Shown here: positions 53,306 through 63,711 of the stretch, one piece after another | Layout: the number at the start of each line of letters is the position of its first letter | How positions within the stretch are numbered: the first letter of the stretch is position 1 | Assembly: GCA_033283325.1 (NCBI GenBank) | Contig: JAWMQO010000002.1 | Span: 62,001-126,000 of the forward strand | Direction: 5' to 3' | DNA length: 64,000 bases | Source of the DNA: Mangrovimicrobium sp033283325 | GTDB taxonomy: Bacteria; Pseudomonadota; Gammaproteobacteria; Pseudomonadales; Halieaceae | The notes under the pieces: model-generated | Told to the model about the DNA's origin: nothing | The model's database searches: none | What the model saw: only the letters and a program-made list of their open reading frames with translations | Program-made: the position numbers and the translations under genes

Positions 53306-53457
53306 GGGCCTACCTCGGTCTGCGCCGCAGCTCCCAGTGCTGCCGGCCTTATCCCCTCCGCCGGAAACGACCCTGTTCGCGCAGCGGATTGGGCCCTATA
53401 GTAGCAACTTCTCCGGAACGGGAGAACGCCACAATAGCCCGGCAGGAGCAACGAGAG

Positions 53458-53916
53458 ATGAATTTCCGCTGGCAGACCGCCACCTTCACCGACCTCGACA
53501 ACCGCGAACTCTACGCCCTCCTGCGCCTGCGCCAGGTGGTCTTCGCGGTGGAGCAGACCAGCATCTATGTAGACCCCGACAACCTCGACCAGGCGGCCAT
53601 GCACATGCTGGTCTGGGGCGGCAAGGAACTCCTCGCCTACCAGCGCTGCCTGCCACCGGGGCTGCAGGAAACCGAGAGCACGCTGGGGCGCATAGTCGTC
53701 GCCGCCGAGGCCCGCGGCACCGGCCTTGGCAAGGCCCTCGTACAGCGCGGCATCGAACACAACCTGCAGCGCTGGCCAGGGGTGAACATCCGCATCCATG
53801 CCCAGGCTCACCTGGATCGTTTTTATGGGGAACTCGGTTTCGTGACCGAGGGCGAGGTCTACGACCTGGACGGCATTCCGCACCTGGAGATGGTGCTGAG
53901 CTGCGAGGGCCGGTGA
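53458..53916 (+). CDS. elaA: GNAT acetyltransferase, ElaA family
   Basis: A 152-residue GCN5-type N-acetyltransferase matching ElaA in length and sequence: LYALLRLRQVVFAVEQTSIYVDPDNLDQ, the acetyl-CoA site IVVAAEARGTGLGKALV and the C-terminal FYGELGFVTEGEVYDLDGIPHLEM. The substrate is unknown; family members may act on small amines or peptides. ATG 53458 with AGGAG upstream; the frame open to 53389 is not used. It converges on dtd with 13 bases between stops. Confidence 0.92.
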   Translation: MNFRWQTATFTDLDNRELYALLRLRQVVFAVEQTSIYVDPDNLDQAAMHMLVWGGKELLAYQRCLPPGLQETESTLGRIVVAAEARGTGLGKALVQRGIEHNLQRWPGVNIRIHAQAHLDRFYGELGFVTEGEVYDLDGIPHLEMVLSCEGR

Positions 53917-53929
53917 GCCGAAACCGGGG

Positions 53930-54367
53930 TCAAACTTCCAGCAGAAATGTCACCGGCCCGTCATTGGTCAGCGATACCTGCATATCGGCGCCAAAGCGCC
54001 CGAACGCGCAGTTATCGTGACGCTCAAGCAGTTGCTGTGAAACCTGTGCGTAGAGCGCCTCCGCCTCACCGGGCGGCATCGCGGAAGAAAAACTCGGGCG
54101 CAGGCCTTTGCGGGTATCAGCGGATAGCGTGAACTGGGAGACCAGCAGCACACCGCCGCCGATGTCCGCTACAGAGCGATTCATGCGACCCTCCTCGTCG
54201 GCGAACACCCGGTAGCCCAGCACTTTGTCGAGCAGGCGCCCGGCGAGGGCGAGGTCATCGCCTTTGTCGAGGCCGAGCAGTACCAACAGGCCGGCGCCGA
54301 TTTCACCGACTGTCTCTCCGGCTACTTCTACCCGGGCGTGGCTTACTCGTTGCAGCAAGGCTTTCAA
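53930..54367 (-). CDS. dtd: D-aminoacyl-tRNA deacylase
   Basis: A 145-residue DTD enzyme that removes D-amino acids (and glycine from tRNA-Ala) from tRNA. Both signatures are present: LLVSQFTLSADTRKG (SQFTL) and NDGPVTFLLEV (NxGPVT with Gly-Pro, the cross-subunit proofreading motif). TTG 54367 is the start, read as (M)KALLQRVS, with AAGGGGAAG upstream, matching the family N-terminus. The 199 bases before it, up to typA, contain only small imperfect inverted repeats (for example ATAGTCGC at 54466 and its complement at 54517). Confidence 0.94.
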   Translation of the reverse strand: MKALLQRVSHARVEVAGETVGEIGAGLLVLLGLDKGDDLALAGRLLDKVLGYRVFADEEGRMNRSVADIGGGVLLVSQFTLSADTRKGLRPSFSSAMPPGEAEALYAQVSQQLLERHDNCAFGRFGADMQVSLTNDGPVTFLLEV

Positions 54368-54566
54368 TTACTTCCCCTTGGTTCTTTGCGATGGCGCTCT
54401 GGCGGAGCTGGGGACTTCGAACCCGGCAGCGAAAGCTACGGCCCCTCCAGCCCTCCAAAGCGTTTATAGTCGCGGCGGAAGGGGTCTGGAGCAAGTCTCT
54501 ACCGCTGGTGCTCGCGGCGACTATTCCGGGGAATGACTCGCGAGGATCAGGAGTAGCGACTGGCGA

Positions 54567-56390
<1,824 letters not shown>

Positions 56391-56425
56391 GGCCCGGGCG
56401 GGCTGGCTGGTCAAAAAGGCGGCGG

Positions 56426-56431
56426 ATTATA
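56426..56431 (-). promoter_or_regulatory. -10 hexamer TATAAT of typA
   Basis: Reverse strand TATAAT preceded by GGGG; initiation expected near 56419, 29 bases before the ATG at 56390. No convincing -35. Confidence 0.45.
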
Positions 56432-56492
56432 CCCCACGGGCGGTGACATCCGCAGCCATTTCGAGCTGGCAGTTTGTCACAGCATCGGAGCT

Positions 56493-56622
56493 CACCCCAG
56501 ACCGGGGTCAGAGTCGCGACTCTGACCCCTTTCGAAGCACCCCCGGCGCCTACAACACCTGCGCCCACCCCAGACCGGGGTCAGAGTCACGACTCTGACC
56601 CCTTCCGGAGCACCCCCGGCGC
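56493..56622. repeat. Tandem pair of 26-bp palindromes with shared flanks (copies 2 and 3)
   Basis: Two units start at 56493 and 56566 (73-base period). Each has CACCCCAGACC, the 26-bp palindrome (56504-56529; 56577-56602, the latter with one central base changed), then CCTT, a short variable stretch and GCACCCCCGGCGC. The second unit overlaps the last codons and stop of thiI. Same palindrome as at 47288. Confidence 0.88.
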
Positions 56623-58059
56623 GTATACCTTGACCCGCAGCCGCCCCTCATCCAGCAGGTGACTGGCGTGTAGGCGGCTCATCACACCTTTGCCGCAATA
56701 GAGCAAGTAGGTCTTGTCCGCCGGCAGTTCTGTCGCCGCACTGTGCAGCTTGTAAAAAGGTATCTTGAGCACCTCACCGTGCACCTGCAACGGCGCATCT
56801 TCCTCTTCTTCAGGGTGGCGAATATCGATAATCACACTTTCGGCCAGCGGCACCGTGAGAACTTCCACGTCAGTGCGCTCCAGTTCCTCGTCCGCCAGGC
56901 GGTCAATACGGGTTTTCCGCGCATTGGCGACGGCCCGATCGAGGATGCCCATATCGAAGCGCTCCTCCTCCGCCCGCACCCGCTCCAGCCGCGCCCGGGT
57001 GGTGGGGTTGACCGAGATCACGCCGCAGTACTCCGGCATGTTGGCGGCGAACTCACCGGTACCGATGTGCTTGGCCATGGCCACGATATCCTCCTTGTCC
57101 GAGGCGATCAGCGGCCGCAGTACCAGCCGCTCGGAGACCTCGTCGATCACCGACAGGTTGCGCAGGGTCTGGCTGCTGACCTGGGCCACCGCCTCGCCAG
57201 TCACCAGAGCGTCCACTTCCAGCTCTTCCGCGATGCGATCACCTACCCGCAGCATCATGCGCTTGAGGATCACCCCCATCTGGCTGTCCTGCACCCGGGT
57301 GAGCAACTCGGCCACCACCTCCTCGAAGGGCACACTGATAAACAGCACACGCTGCTTGCAGCCGTACTTGTGCCAGAGATAGAGGGCGACTTCCTTCACT
57401 CCCAGTTCGTGGTCGCGGCCACCCAGGTTGAAAAAGAGGAAGTGGGTGCGCATGCCGCGGCGCATGGTGAGGTAGCTGGCCACCGGCGAATCGAAACCGC
57501 CGGAGATCAGCGAGATCACCGCCTCCACGCTGCCCACCGGGTAGCCGCCGAGGCCTTCATAGCGCTGGCCGACGACAAATAGCGTCTTTTTGCTGATCTC
57601 CAGCGCCACTTCCACGTCCGGATCCTTCAGTTTCACGCCCGCCGCGCCGGTGCGGGCCAGCAGGGCGCCGCCCACCTCGCGCTCCACCTCCATCGAGGTG
57701 AAGTCGTGGTCGCCGCTGCGCTTGCAGCGCACCGCGAAGGTCTTGCCCGCCAGGCGCTCTGCGTACACCGGCAGCACCGCTTCGACGATATCCTCCAGCG
57801 CCGGCAGGGGGCAGTCGACCACCTCGAGAATGCTCTTGATACCGGAAACCCGCTGCATTCCTTCAACCAGGCGGTCGCAACCAGCGCGGTCCAGGTCGGT
57901 GAGCACCTCGATCCGGTCCCAGCCGCGACGCACCTCGATAGCGGGATCGATATCCAGCAAAACCGCCTTCAGGTTGTCGTGCAACTGGGCGACAAAACGC
58001 TTGCGCACGGGCTTGCTCTTGATAGTGATTTCGGGGAAGAACTTGACGACAAATTTCAT
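56587..58059 (-). CDS. thiI: tRNA 4-thiouridine synthase with rhodanese domain
   Basis: A 490-residue ThiI, which adenylates and thiolates U8 of tRNA and supplies sulfur for thiamine. It has a ferredoxin-like and THUMP N-terminus, the PP-loop LISGGFDSPVASY (about residue 185), and a C-terminal rhodanese domain with the sulfur-carrying cysteine in LLYCGKGVMSRLHA. E. coli ThiI ends soon after VKVY; here the last ten or so residues (GVLRKGSES) and the stop codon are supplied by the palindromic repeat unit at 56566-56622. ATG 58059; divergent from glnA over 108 bases. Confidence 0.95.
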   Translation of the reverse strand: MKFVVKFFPEITIKSKPVRKRFVAQLHDNLKAVLLDIDPAIEVRRGWDRIEVLTDLDRAGCDRLVEGMQRVSGIKSILEVVDCPLPALEDIVEAVLPVYAERLAGKTFAVRCKRSGDHDFTSMEVEREVGGALLARTGAAGVKLKDPDVEVALEISKKTLFVVGQRYEGLGGYPVGSVEAVISLISGGFDSPVASYLTMRRGMRTHFLFFNLGGRDHELGVKEVALYLWHKYGCKQRVLFISVPFEEVVAELLTRVQDSQMGVILKRMMLRVGDRIAEELEVDALVTGEAVAQVSSQTLRNLSVIDEVSERLVLRPLIASDKEDIVAMAKHIGTGEFAANMPEYCGVISVNPTTRARLERVRAEEERFDMGILDRAVANARKTRIDRLADEELERTDVEVLTVPLAESVIIDIRHPEEEEDAPLQVHGEVLKIPFYKLHSAATELPADKTYLLYCGKGVMSRLHASHLLDEGRLRVKVYAPGVLRKGSES

Positions 58060-58093
58060 CGGGGGGCGGGTGCAAGACGATTAGGGGCTGCGT

Positions 58094-58099
58094 ATTATA
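58094..58099 (-). promoter_or_regulatory. -10 hexamer TATAAT of thiI
   Basis: Reverse-strand TATAAT 35 bases before the thiI ATG. The overlapping forward hexamer TATTAT (58093-58098) could serve glnA, so the two -10 elements share bases. No strong -35 on either side. Confidence 0.4.
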
Positions 58100-58167
58100 C
58101 GGGACTCGCCGCGGGATACACGCCCGGTAGGCCGCTGGCACGATAACAACTCCCTGGAGGAACCAAG

Positions 58168-59574
58168 ATGTCAGAGCAAACTCTGAACCTGATAACAGAA
58201 ACCGAGGCGCGCTGGGTCGACCTGCGTTTCACCGACACCCGCGGCAAAGAGCAGCACGTCACTATCCCCTCGAAGGAAGTCGACGAGGAGTTCTTTGAAG
58301 ACGGCAAGATGTTCGATGGTTCGTCCATTTCCGGCTGGAAGGGCATCAACGAATCCGACATGATCCTGATGCCTGACGACAGCACCTCCATCCTCGACCC
58401 CTTCACCGATGACGTTACCGTCATCCTGCGCTGTTCAGTGGTGGAGCCCTCCACCATGCAGGGCTACGACCGCGACCCGCGCTCGGTCGCCCAGCGCGCC
58501 GAGGCCTACCTGGCCTCCACCGGTATCGGCGACACCGCTTACTTCGGCCCGGAGCCCGAGTTCTTCGTCTTCGACGACATCAAGTGGAAAGTGGACATGT
58601 CCGGCGCCAGCTACCAGATCCACTCCGAGGAGGCCGCCTGGGTTTCCAACCACCAGTTCGATGAGGGCAATATCGGCCACCGCCCGGGCGTGAAAGGCGG
58701 TTACTTCCCGGTTCCCCCGGTGGATTCCCTCCACGACATCCGCGCCGCCATGTGTACCGCCATGGAGCAGATGGGCCTGGACATCGAAGTACACCACCAC
58801 GAGGTGGGCACCGCCGGCCAGTGCGAAATCGGCGTGCGCTTCAACACCCTGGTGAAGAAGGGCGACGACGTCCAGATTACCAAGTACTGCGTCCACAACG
58901 TGGCCCACGCCTACGGCAAGACCGCCACTTTCATGCCCAAGCCCATCGTCGGCGACAACGGCTCCGGCATGCACGTGCACCAGAGCATTTCCAAGGGCGG
59001 CACCAACGTCTTCGCCGGCGACGGTTACGCCGGCCTGTCCGAGGAAGCGCTGTACTATATTGGCGGCATCATAAAGCACGCCCGCGCGCTGAACGCCTTT
59101 ACCAACGCCTCCACCAACTCCTACAAGCGCCTGGTTCCCGGCTTCGAAGCCCCGGTCATGCTGGCCTATTCCGCCCGCAACCGCTCCGCTTCCATCCGCA
59201 TCCCCTACGAGCCGAGCCCGAAGGGTAAGCGCATCGAGGTTCGCTTCCCCGACCCGACAGCCAACCCCTACCTGGCCTTCGCGGCCATGCTGATGGCGGG
59301 CATCGACGGCATCCAGAACAAGATCCACCCCGGCGATTCCGCCGACAAGGACCTCTACGACCTGCCCGCGGAAGAAGCCCTGGCCATCCCCACGGTCGCC
59401 TCCAGCCTTGAAATGGCCCTGGAAGCACTGGACGCGGACCGCGCCTTCCTCACTGCCGGCGGGGTGTTCTCGGACGACATGATCGACGCCTACATTGGCC
59501 TGAAAAAAGGCGAGATCGAGCGCCTGAACATGACCACCCACCCGGTCGAGTTCGACATGTACTACTCTGTCTGA
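58168..59574 (+). CDS. glnA: Glutamine synthetase, type I
   Basis: A 468-residue glutamine synthetase that makes glutamine from glutamate, ammonia and ATP; it forms a dodecamer. It has YFGPEPEFFVFD, the latch GSGMHVHQS, the ATP site region KPIVGDNG, and the adenylylation tyrosine Y397 in DLYDLPAEE, the same number as in E. coli. It is therefore expected to be controlled by GlnE. CTGGAGGAA precedes the ATG. It ends with a strong terminator. ntrB and ntrC follow after one small gene, the usual nitrogen-control neighbourhood. Confidence 0.98.
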   Translation: MSEQTLNLITETEARWVDLRFTDTRGKEQHVTIPSKEVDEEFFEDGKMFDGSSISGWKGINESDMILMPDDSTSILDPFTDDVTVILRCSVVEPSTMQGYDRDPRSVAQRAEAYLASTGIGDTAYFGPEPEFFVFDDIKWKVDMSGASYQIHSEEAAWVSNHQFDEGNIGHRPGVKGGYFPVPPVDSLHDIRAAMCTAMEQMGLDIEVHHHEVGTAGQCEIGVRFNTLVKKGDDVQITKYCVHNVAHAYGKTATFMPKPIVGDNGSGMHVHQSISKGGTNVFAGDGYAGLSEEALYYIGGIIKHARALNAFTNASTNSYKRLVPGFEAPVMLAYSARNRSASIRIPYEPSPKGKRIEVRFPDPTANPYLAFAAMLMAGIDGIQNKIHPGDSADKDLYDLPAEEALAIPTVASSLEMALEALDADRAFLTAGGVFSDDMIDAYIGLKKGEIERLNMTTHPVEFDMYYSV

Positions 59575-59592
59575 GGCATCGCCTCAAGCTGG

Positions 59593-59621
59593 AAAAGCCC
59601 GCTCTTCGAGCGGGCTTTTTT
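59593..59621 (+). terminator. Rho-independent terminator of glnA
   Basis: AAAAGCCCGCTC pairs with GAGCGGGCTTTT around a short loop and is followed by T residues, about 20 bases past the glnA stop. Confidence 0.93.
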
Positions 59622-59778
59622 GTTGCGGCAGAATCGTTGGTGCCAACGGCCCTCTGGAGCGACGTCCGGCTAGCGCAAGCGCCTGGCCCAGGATTTCTAC
59701 TTAGTGGGAATTTCTGTGGGTACCACAGCCGACAGGGGCTATGCTTTACGGCACCACTGTATTTTTTGGAGATGCTGC

Positions 59779-60315
59779 ATGCGTTTTCCGGTTTTTGCCC
59801 TCCTGCTCCCCCTGGCCCTGGCCGGACTGGAAACGCAGGCGCAATCCCAGGTCTACAAGACCACCGACAAGGACGGCAATGTCGTCTTCACCGACCAGCC
59901 ACCGGCGGACGGGACCCCGAGCGAGAAAGTGCGGGTCTCTCCCGTCAACACGACCCCCGCCACGACGATATCCGCCCCCCGGGCGAAACCCGGGGCCAGC
60001 GCGGAAGCTGCCGCAGCGGAGATGCCCGTGGTGAGCATTACTGCACCAGAAAACGAGTCCACTATCCCCAAGGGGGGCGGTGATTTCGGGGTGTTCGCCT
60101 CGGTCGAACCGTCCCTCGAGGGCGACCAGCGCCTGCAACTGCGGATCGACGGCGAAGTCTGGGGCGATCCGCAAGCCAGCGGCGCCTGGCAGCTGAACAA
60201 CATTTTTCGCGGTGCCCACGACCTGAGCGTGGAACTGCTCGACAGCAGCGGCGATACAATTTCCACTTCCGCCACCGTCCGCGTGTACGTGCTCCGGCCC
60301 TCAGTGCTGAACTGA
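59779..60315 (+). CDS. Exported DUF4124-domain protein
   Basis: A 178-residue secreted protein. The signal peptide (MRFPVFALLLPLALAGLETQAQ) precedes a DUF4124 segment (VYKTTDKDGNVVFTDQPPADG), which is common in small periplasmic proteins beside glnA-ntrBC in gammaproteobacteria. An Ala/Pro-rich linker and an immunoglobulin-like beta domain (SITAPENESTIPKGGGDFGVFASVEPSL to VRVYVLRPS) follow. Function unknown. ATG 59779 with GGAG upstream is chosen over the frame opening at 59704, since the signal peptide starts there. Confidence 0.8.
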   Translation: MRFPVFALLLPLALAGLETQAQSQVYKTTDKDGNVVFTDQPPADGTPSEKVRVSPVNTTPATTISAPRAKPGASAEAAAAEMPVVSITAPENESTIPKGGGDFGVFASVEPSLEGDQRLQLRIDGEVWGDPQASGAWQLNNIFRGAHDLSVELLDSSGDTISTSATVRVYVLRPSVLN

Positions 60316-60380
60316 TCTTTCGCGCCGGCGCCGGGACGGCGCCCAAACCCGCACTACACTGGACAGCGCCACATATTAAG

Positions 60381-60431
60381 CGCACCATATTGGTGCGTCA
60401 CGCCGTGAGAGGTATGCACCAAAATCACCAG
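60381..60431 (+). promoter_or_regulatory. NtrC binding sites upstream of ntrBC
   Basis: CGCACCATATTGGTGCG (60381-60397) is a full palindrome of the NtrC type (GCACC-N4/5-GGTGC). TGCACCAAAATCACCA (60415-60430) is a half-conserved second site 34 bases on, about three helical turns. They lie about 165 bases upstream of the sigma-54 start, a normal enhancer distance. Confidence 0.7.
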
Positions 60432-60545
60432 GCCGCGCCTTTACGTCGCACATATGCTCAAAAACATTATGATTGTTAGCGCACGCTTACTTTATACCCC
60501 GCGATTTTCTCGCGCCAAAGGATTTTGGTGCAAGCTGCCACTTTT

Positions 60546-60560
60546 TGGCTCTATTTTTGC
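60546..60560 (+). promoter_or_regulatory. Sigma-54 promoter of ntrBC
   Basis: TGGCTCTATTTTTGC has the required GG (60547-60548), ten bases and GC (60559-60560), with the TTGC box. Initiation is expected near 60572. This favours ATG 60617 as the ntrB start over ATG 60575, which would be almost leaderless. Confidence 0.7.
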
Positions 60561-60616
60561 TTTCCCGAACACGAATGAGCGCTGTAAACCAACAATTCGA
60601 CCCCGTAGCAGGCACC

Positions 60617-61678
60617 ATGCCGAAGCACCAGGATATTCTTGACAACCTGAGCACGGCGGTGATCACGCTGGATGCCGACTTGCACATTTTGTCGATGAAC
60701 AACTCCAGCGAGGTGCTGCTCGAGACTTCCGAGGCTCGCTGCATAGGCCAGGCTGCGGACAAACTTGTGGCGGACGCCGCGGCCCTGCTGCAGGTGCTGG
60801 AACAGGCGCGTGCGACCAAAGCCCCCCTGGCCCGGCGCAGCCTGCCACTGCTGCTCCACTCGGGACAGGAAATCCACGCCGACCTGATGCTGACACCCAT
60901 TAGCGAAAATTCCGGCGACTACCTGCTGGTGGAAATCCAGCCGGTGGACCGCCTGCTGCGCATCAGCCGTGAGGAAGGCATGCACCAGGTCGAGGAGACC
61001 GCACGCGAGATGCTGCGCGGCCTGGCCCACGAGATCAAGAATCCCCTCGGCGGTGTGCGCGGAGCGGCCCAGCTGCTCGCCAGGGAACTTCCCGACGAGG
61101 ACCTCGCCGAATACACCAACATCATCATTCGCGAGGCCGACCGCCTGCGCGACCTGGTGGACCGCCTGCTGGGCACCAACCAGCAGCTCGACGAGCGCCC
61201 GCTCAACATCCACGAGGTGCTCGAGCATGTGCGCAACCTGCTGCTGGCCGAAACCGACAACCGGGTCACCCTGATCCGCGACTACGATCCCAGCCTCCCA
61301 GAGCTGCTGGGGGATCGCAGCCAGCTGATCCAGGCTATTCTCAATATCGTGCGCAATGCCCTGCAGGCAGCCCCGCAAGCCGGGGACTGCAGGATAACCC
61401 TGCGCAGCCGGCCCCAGCGCCAGTTCACTATCGGCCAGACCCGCCACCGCCTGGTCTGCCGCCTGGACATCGAGGACAACGGGCCGGGAATTCCCGAGGA
61501 GCTACTGCCGAACATCTTCATGCCCATGGTGACCGGCAGGGCCGACGGCACGGGGCTCGGACTGACCATCGCGCAATCGATCATCACCCGCCACGGCGGC
61601 ATGCTCGGTTGCACCAGCGAACCGGGCTGCACCCGCTTCACCATATATTTGCCCATGGAAACACAGCATCATGCATAG
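60617..61678 (+). CDS. glnL: Nitrogen regulation sensor kinase NtrB
   Basis: A 353-residue (E. coli 349) two-component kinase/phosphatase that phosphorylates NtrC under nitrogen limitation and is controlled by PII. It is soluble, with a PAS domain (about 5-110), the phospho-acceptor H-box GLAHEIKNPLGGVRGAAQLL, then N-box RNALQAA, DNGPGIPEE and GTGLGLTIAQS. ATG 60617 fits the family length and the sigma-54 start; ATG 60575 is the alternative. It overlaps ntrC by eight bases, giving translational coupling. Confidence 0.95.
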   Translation: MPKHQDILDNLSTAVITLDADLHILSMNNSSEVLLETSEARCIGQAADKLVADAAALLQVLEQARATKAPLARRSLPLLLHSGQEIHADLMLTPISENSGDYLLVEIQPVDRLLRISREEGMHQVEETAREMLRGLAHEIKNPLGGVRGAAQLLARELPDEDLAEYTNIIIREADRLRDLVDRLLGTNQQLDERPLNIHEVLEHVRNLLLAETDNRVTLIRDYDPSLPELLGDRSQLIQAILNIVRNALQAAPQAGDCRITLRSRPQRQFTIGQTRHRLVCRLDIEDNGPGIPEELLPNIFMPMVTGRADGTGLGLTIAQSIITRHGGMLGCTSEPGCTRFTIYLPMETQHHA

Positions 61679-63083
61679 ACAGGCCAAAGTCTGGGTTGTA
61701 GACGACGACAGCTCTATCCGCTGGGTGCTGGAGAGGGCGCTGAGCCAGGCCGGTATCGACAACGAGAGCTTCGTCGATGGCGACCAGTTGCTGCAGCGTC
61801 TTGGCAGCGAGGTCCCGGACGTGATCATCAGCGATATCCGCATGCCGGGCACCGATGGCCTGACCCTGCTGGCCCATATCAATGAGCAGCACCCGGACCT
61901 ACCGGTAATCATTACCACCGCCCACTCCGACCTCGACAGCGCCGTAGCCTCCTACCAGCGCGGCGCCTTCGAATACCTGCCCAAGCCCTTCGACCTCGAC
62001 GAAGTCGTCGCCATCACCGAGCGCGCCCTCGCCCACGCCCAGGAACGCAACAGCGAACCGCGGCAGATGGAGGAGTTGCCCCACACCGAGATCATCGGCG
62101 AGGCCCCGGCGATGCAGGAGGTATTCCGCGCCATCGGCCGGCTCTCCCACAGCAACATCACGGTACTGATCAACGGCGAGTCGGGCACCGGCAAGGAACT
62201 GGTGGCCCGGGCGCTGCACCGCCACAGTCCGCGGGCCGGCAACCCCTTCATTGCGCTGAACATGGCGGCGATTCCGCGGGACCTGATGGAGTCCGAACTC
62301 TTTGGCCACGAAAAAGGCGCATTTACTGGCGCCAACGCCCGCCGTGAGGGGCGTTTCGAGCAGGCCAATGGCGGCACCCTGTTCCTCGACGAAATCGGCG
62401 ACATGCCGCCGGAAACCCAGACCCGCCTGCTGCGTGTGCTGGCGGACGGCGAGTTTTACCGAGTGGGCGGCCACACTCCGCTCAAGGTGGACGTGCGGAT
62501 CATCGCCGCCACCCACCAGGACCTGGAGGAACTGGTCAACCGGGGCGATTTCCGCGAGGACCTCTTCCACCGCCTCAACGTCATCCGCATCCATATCCCC
62601 AAGCTGTCCGAGCGCCGCGAGGACATACCCCGCCTGATGCAGCACTTCTTCAAGCGGGCGGCGGAGGAACTTGGCGGCGAGACCAAGGTTCTGCTGCCGG
62701 AAACCGAGGAATACCTCGCCGGCCTGCAGTGGCCAGGCAACGTCCGGCAGCTGGAAAACACCTGCCGCTGGATAACCGTCATGGCCTCCGGCCGCGACGT
62801 CCACCTGACTGACCTGCCCCCGGAGCTGACCCACGAGGTCGCCAGGCCCAGCGGGGAAAGCACTGGTGGTGACAGCGACTGGCGCGAGCAATTGCAGCGC
62901 TGGGCGCGCAACGAACTGGTGCAGGGCAAACACCACATCCTGCAACAGGCGATACCGGACTTCGAGCGGGTGATGATCGAGGTGGCCCTGCAGCACTCCA
63001 ATGGCCGCAAGCGGGACGCGGCGGAACTGCTGGGCTGGGGGCGCAACACCCTGACCCGAAAGCTGAAAGACCTGGAAATGTAG
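61671..63083 (+). CDS. glnG: Nitrogen regulation response regulator NtrC
   Basis: A 470-residue sigma-54 activator. The receiver domain has phospho-acceptor D55 (VIISDIRMPGTDG). The AAA+ domain has Walker A GESGTGKELVARALH, the sigma-54 contact loop GAFTGA and Walker B GGTLFLDEIGDM. A Fis-type helix-turn-helix closes the protein (SNGRKRDAAELLGWGRNTLTRKLKDL). It should bind the palindrome at 60381 and so regulate its own operon, besides glnA and nitrogen-scavenging genes. Confidence 0.97.
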   Translation: MHRQAKVWVVDDDSSIRWVLERALSQAGIDNESFVDGDQLLQRLGSEVPDVIISDIRMPGTDGLTLLAHINEQHPDLPVIITTAHSDLDSAVASYQRGAFEYLPKPFDLDEVVAITERALAHAQERNSEPRQMEELPHTEIIGEAPAMQEVFRAIGRLSHSNITVLINGESGTGKELVARALHRHSPRAGNPFIALNMAAIPRDLMESELFGHEKGAFTGANARREGRFEQANGGTLFLDEIGDMPPETQTRLLRVLADGEFYRVGGHTPLKVDVRIIAATHQDLEELVNRGDFREDLFHRLNVIRIHIPKLSERREDIPRLMQHFFKRAAEELGGETKVLLPETEEYLAGLQWPGNVRQLENTCRWITVMASGRDVHLTDLPPELTHEVARPSGESTGGDSDWREQLQRWARNELVQGKHHILQQAIPDFERVMIEVALQHSNGRKRDAAELLGWGRNTLTRKLKDLEM

Positions 63084-63135
63084 CCTCGGGCTGCGGCGAG
63101 AGCCGGGGCCCGTGTACACAACTTAACGCGCACCG

Positions 63136-63600
63136 ATGCTGCACATCGTCCTCTACCAGCCCGAGATCCCCCCCAACACCGGCAATATCATGCGCCTGTG
63201 CGCCAACACCGGCTGCGCGCTGCACCTGATCGAGCCGCTGGGCTTCGACCTGGAAGAAAAAAAGCTGCGCCGGGCGGGCCTGGACTACCGCGATTTTGCC
63301 GAGGTGCGGCGCTACCCTGAACTCGGGGCCTTCTCCCGCGCCAATCCGGGCACCCGCTTGCTGGGCATGACCACAAAAGCCACTCGCGCCTACCACGAGA
63401 TCGAGTATCGTGCCGGAGACGCGCTTCTCTTCGGCCCGGAGACACGCGGCCTGCCGGAAGAACTGCGGGCGCAACTGGGGCCCGAACACTGCCTGCGTAT
63501 TCCGATGCGGGCGAACAGCCGCAGCCTGAACCTGAGCAATGCGGCGGCGCTGGTGGCTTACGAGGCCTTGCGGCAGTTGGGTTTTCCGGGGCTGGGTTGA
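63136..63600 (+). CDS. trmL: tRNA (cytidine/uridine-34-2'-O)-methyltransferase
   Basis: A 154-residue SPOUT methyltransferase that methylates the wobble ribose of tRNA-Leu. It matches TrmL/YibK over its whole length: MLHIVLYQPEIPPNTGNIMRLCANTG, DALLFGPETRGLP and the knot-forming C-terminus IPMRANSRSLNLSNAAALVAYEALRQ. ATG 63136, 52 bases after ntrC on the same strand. It converges on secB. Confidence 0.96.
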   Translation: MLHIVLYQPEIPPNTGNIMRLCANTGCALHLIEPLGFDLEEKKLRRAGLDYRDFAEVRRYPELGAFSRANPGTRLLGMTTKATRAYHEIEYRAGDALLFGPETRGLPEELRAQLGPEHCLRIPMRANSRSLNLSNAAALVAYEALRQLGFPGLG

Positions 63601-63666
63601 ACCTGCAGGGTGATCGCCCGCGGACAGCGGGCCCCTCTTTTCGGGTCGCGGGCGATTCGCTGGAAA

Positions 63667-63696
63667 CAAAAACGGGGGCCTCAGCCCCCGTTTTGC
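63667..63696 (-). terminator. Rho-independent terminator of secB
   Basis: Reverse strand: AACGGGGGC and GCCCCCGTT with a four-base loop, then TTTTTGTTT, starting about 20 bases past the secB stop. Confidence 0.9.
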
Positions 63697-63711
63697 ACAT
63701 GCTCGCCGCGA

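Noticed and set aside
54391..54566. Possible tRNA (TTCGAACCC-like stretch near 54416)
   Set aside because: No acceptor, D or anticodon stems can be formed around it.
58123..58140. Sigma-54 promoter for glnA (TGGCACGATAACAAC)
   Set aside because: The -24 element TGGCACG is good, but the required GC at ten bases downstream is absent.
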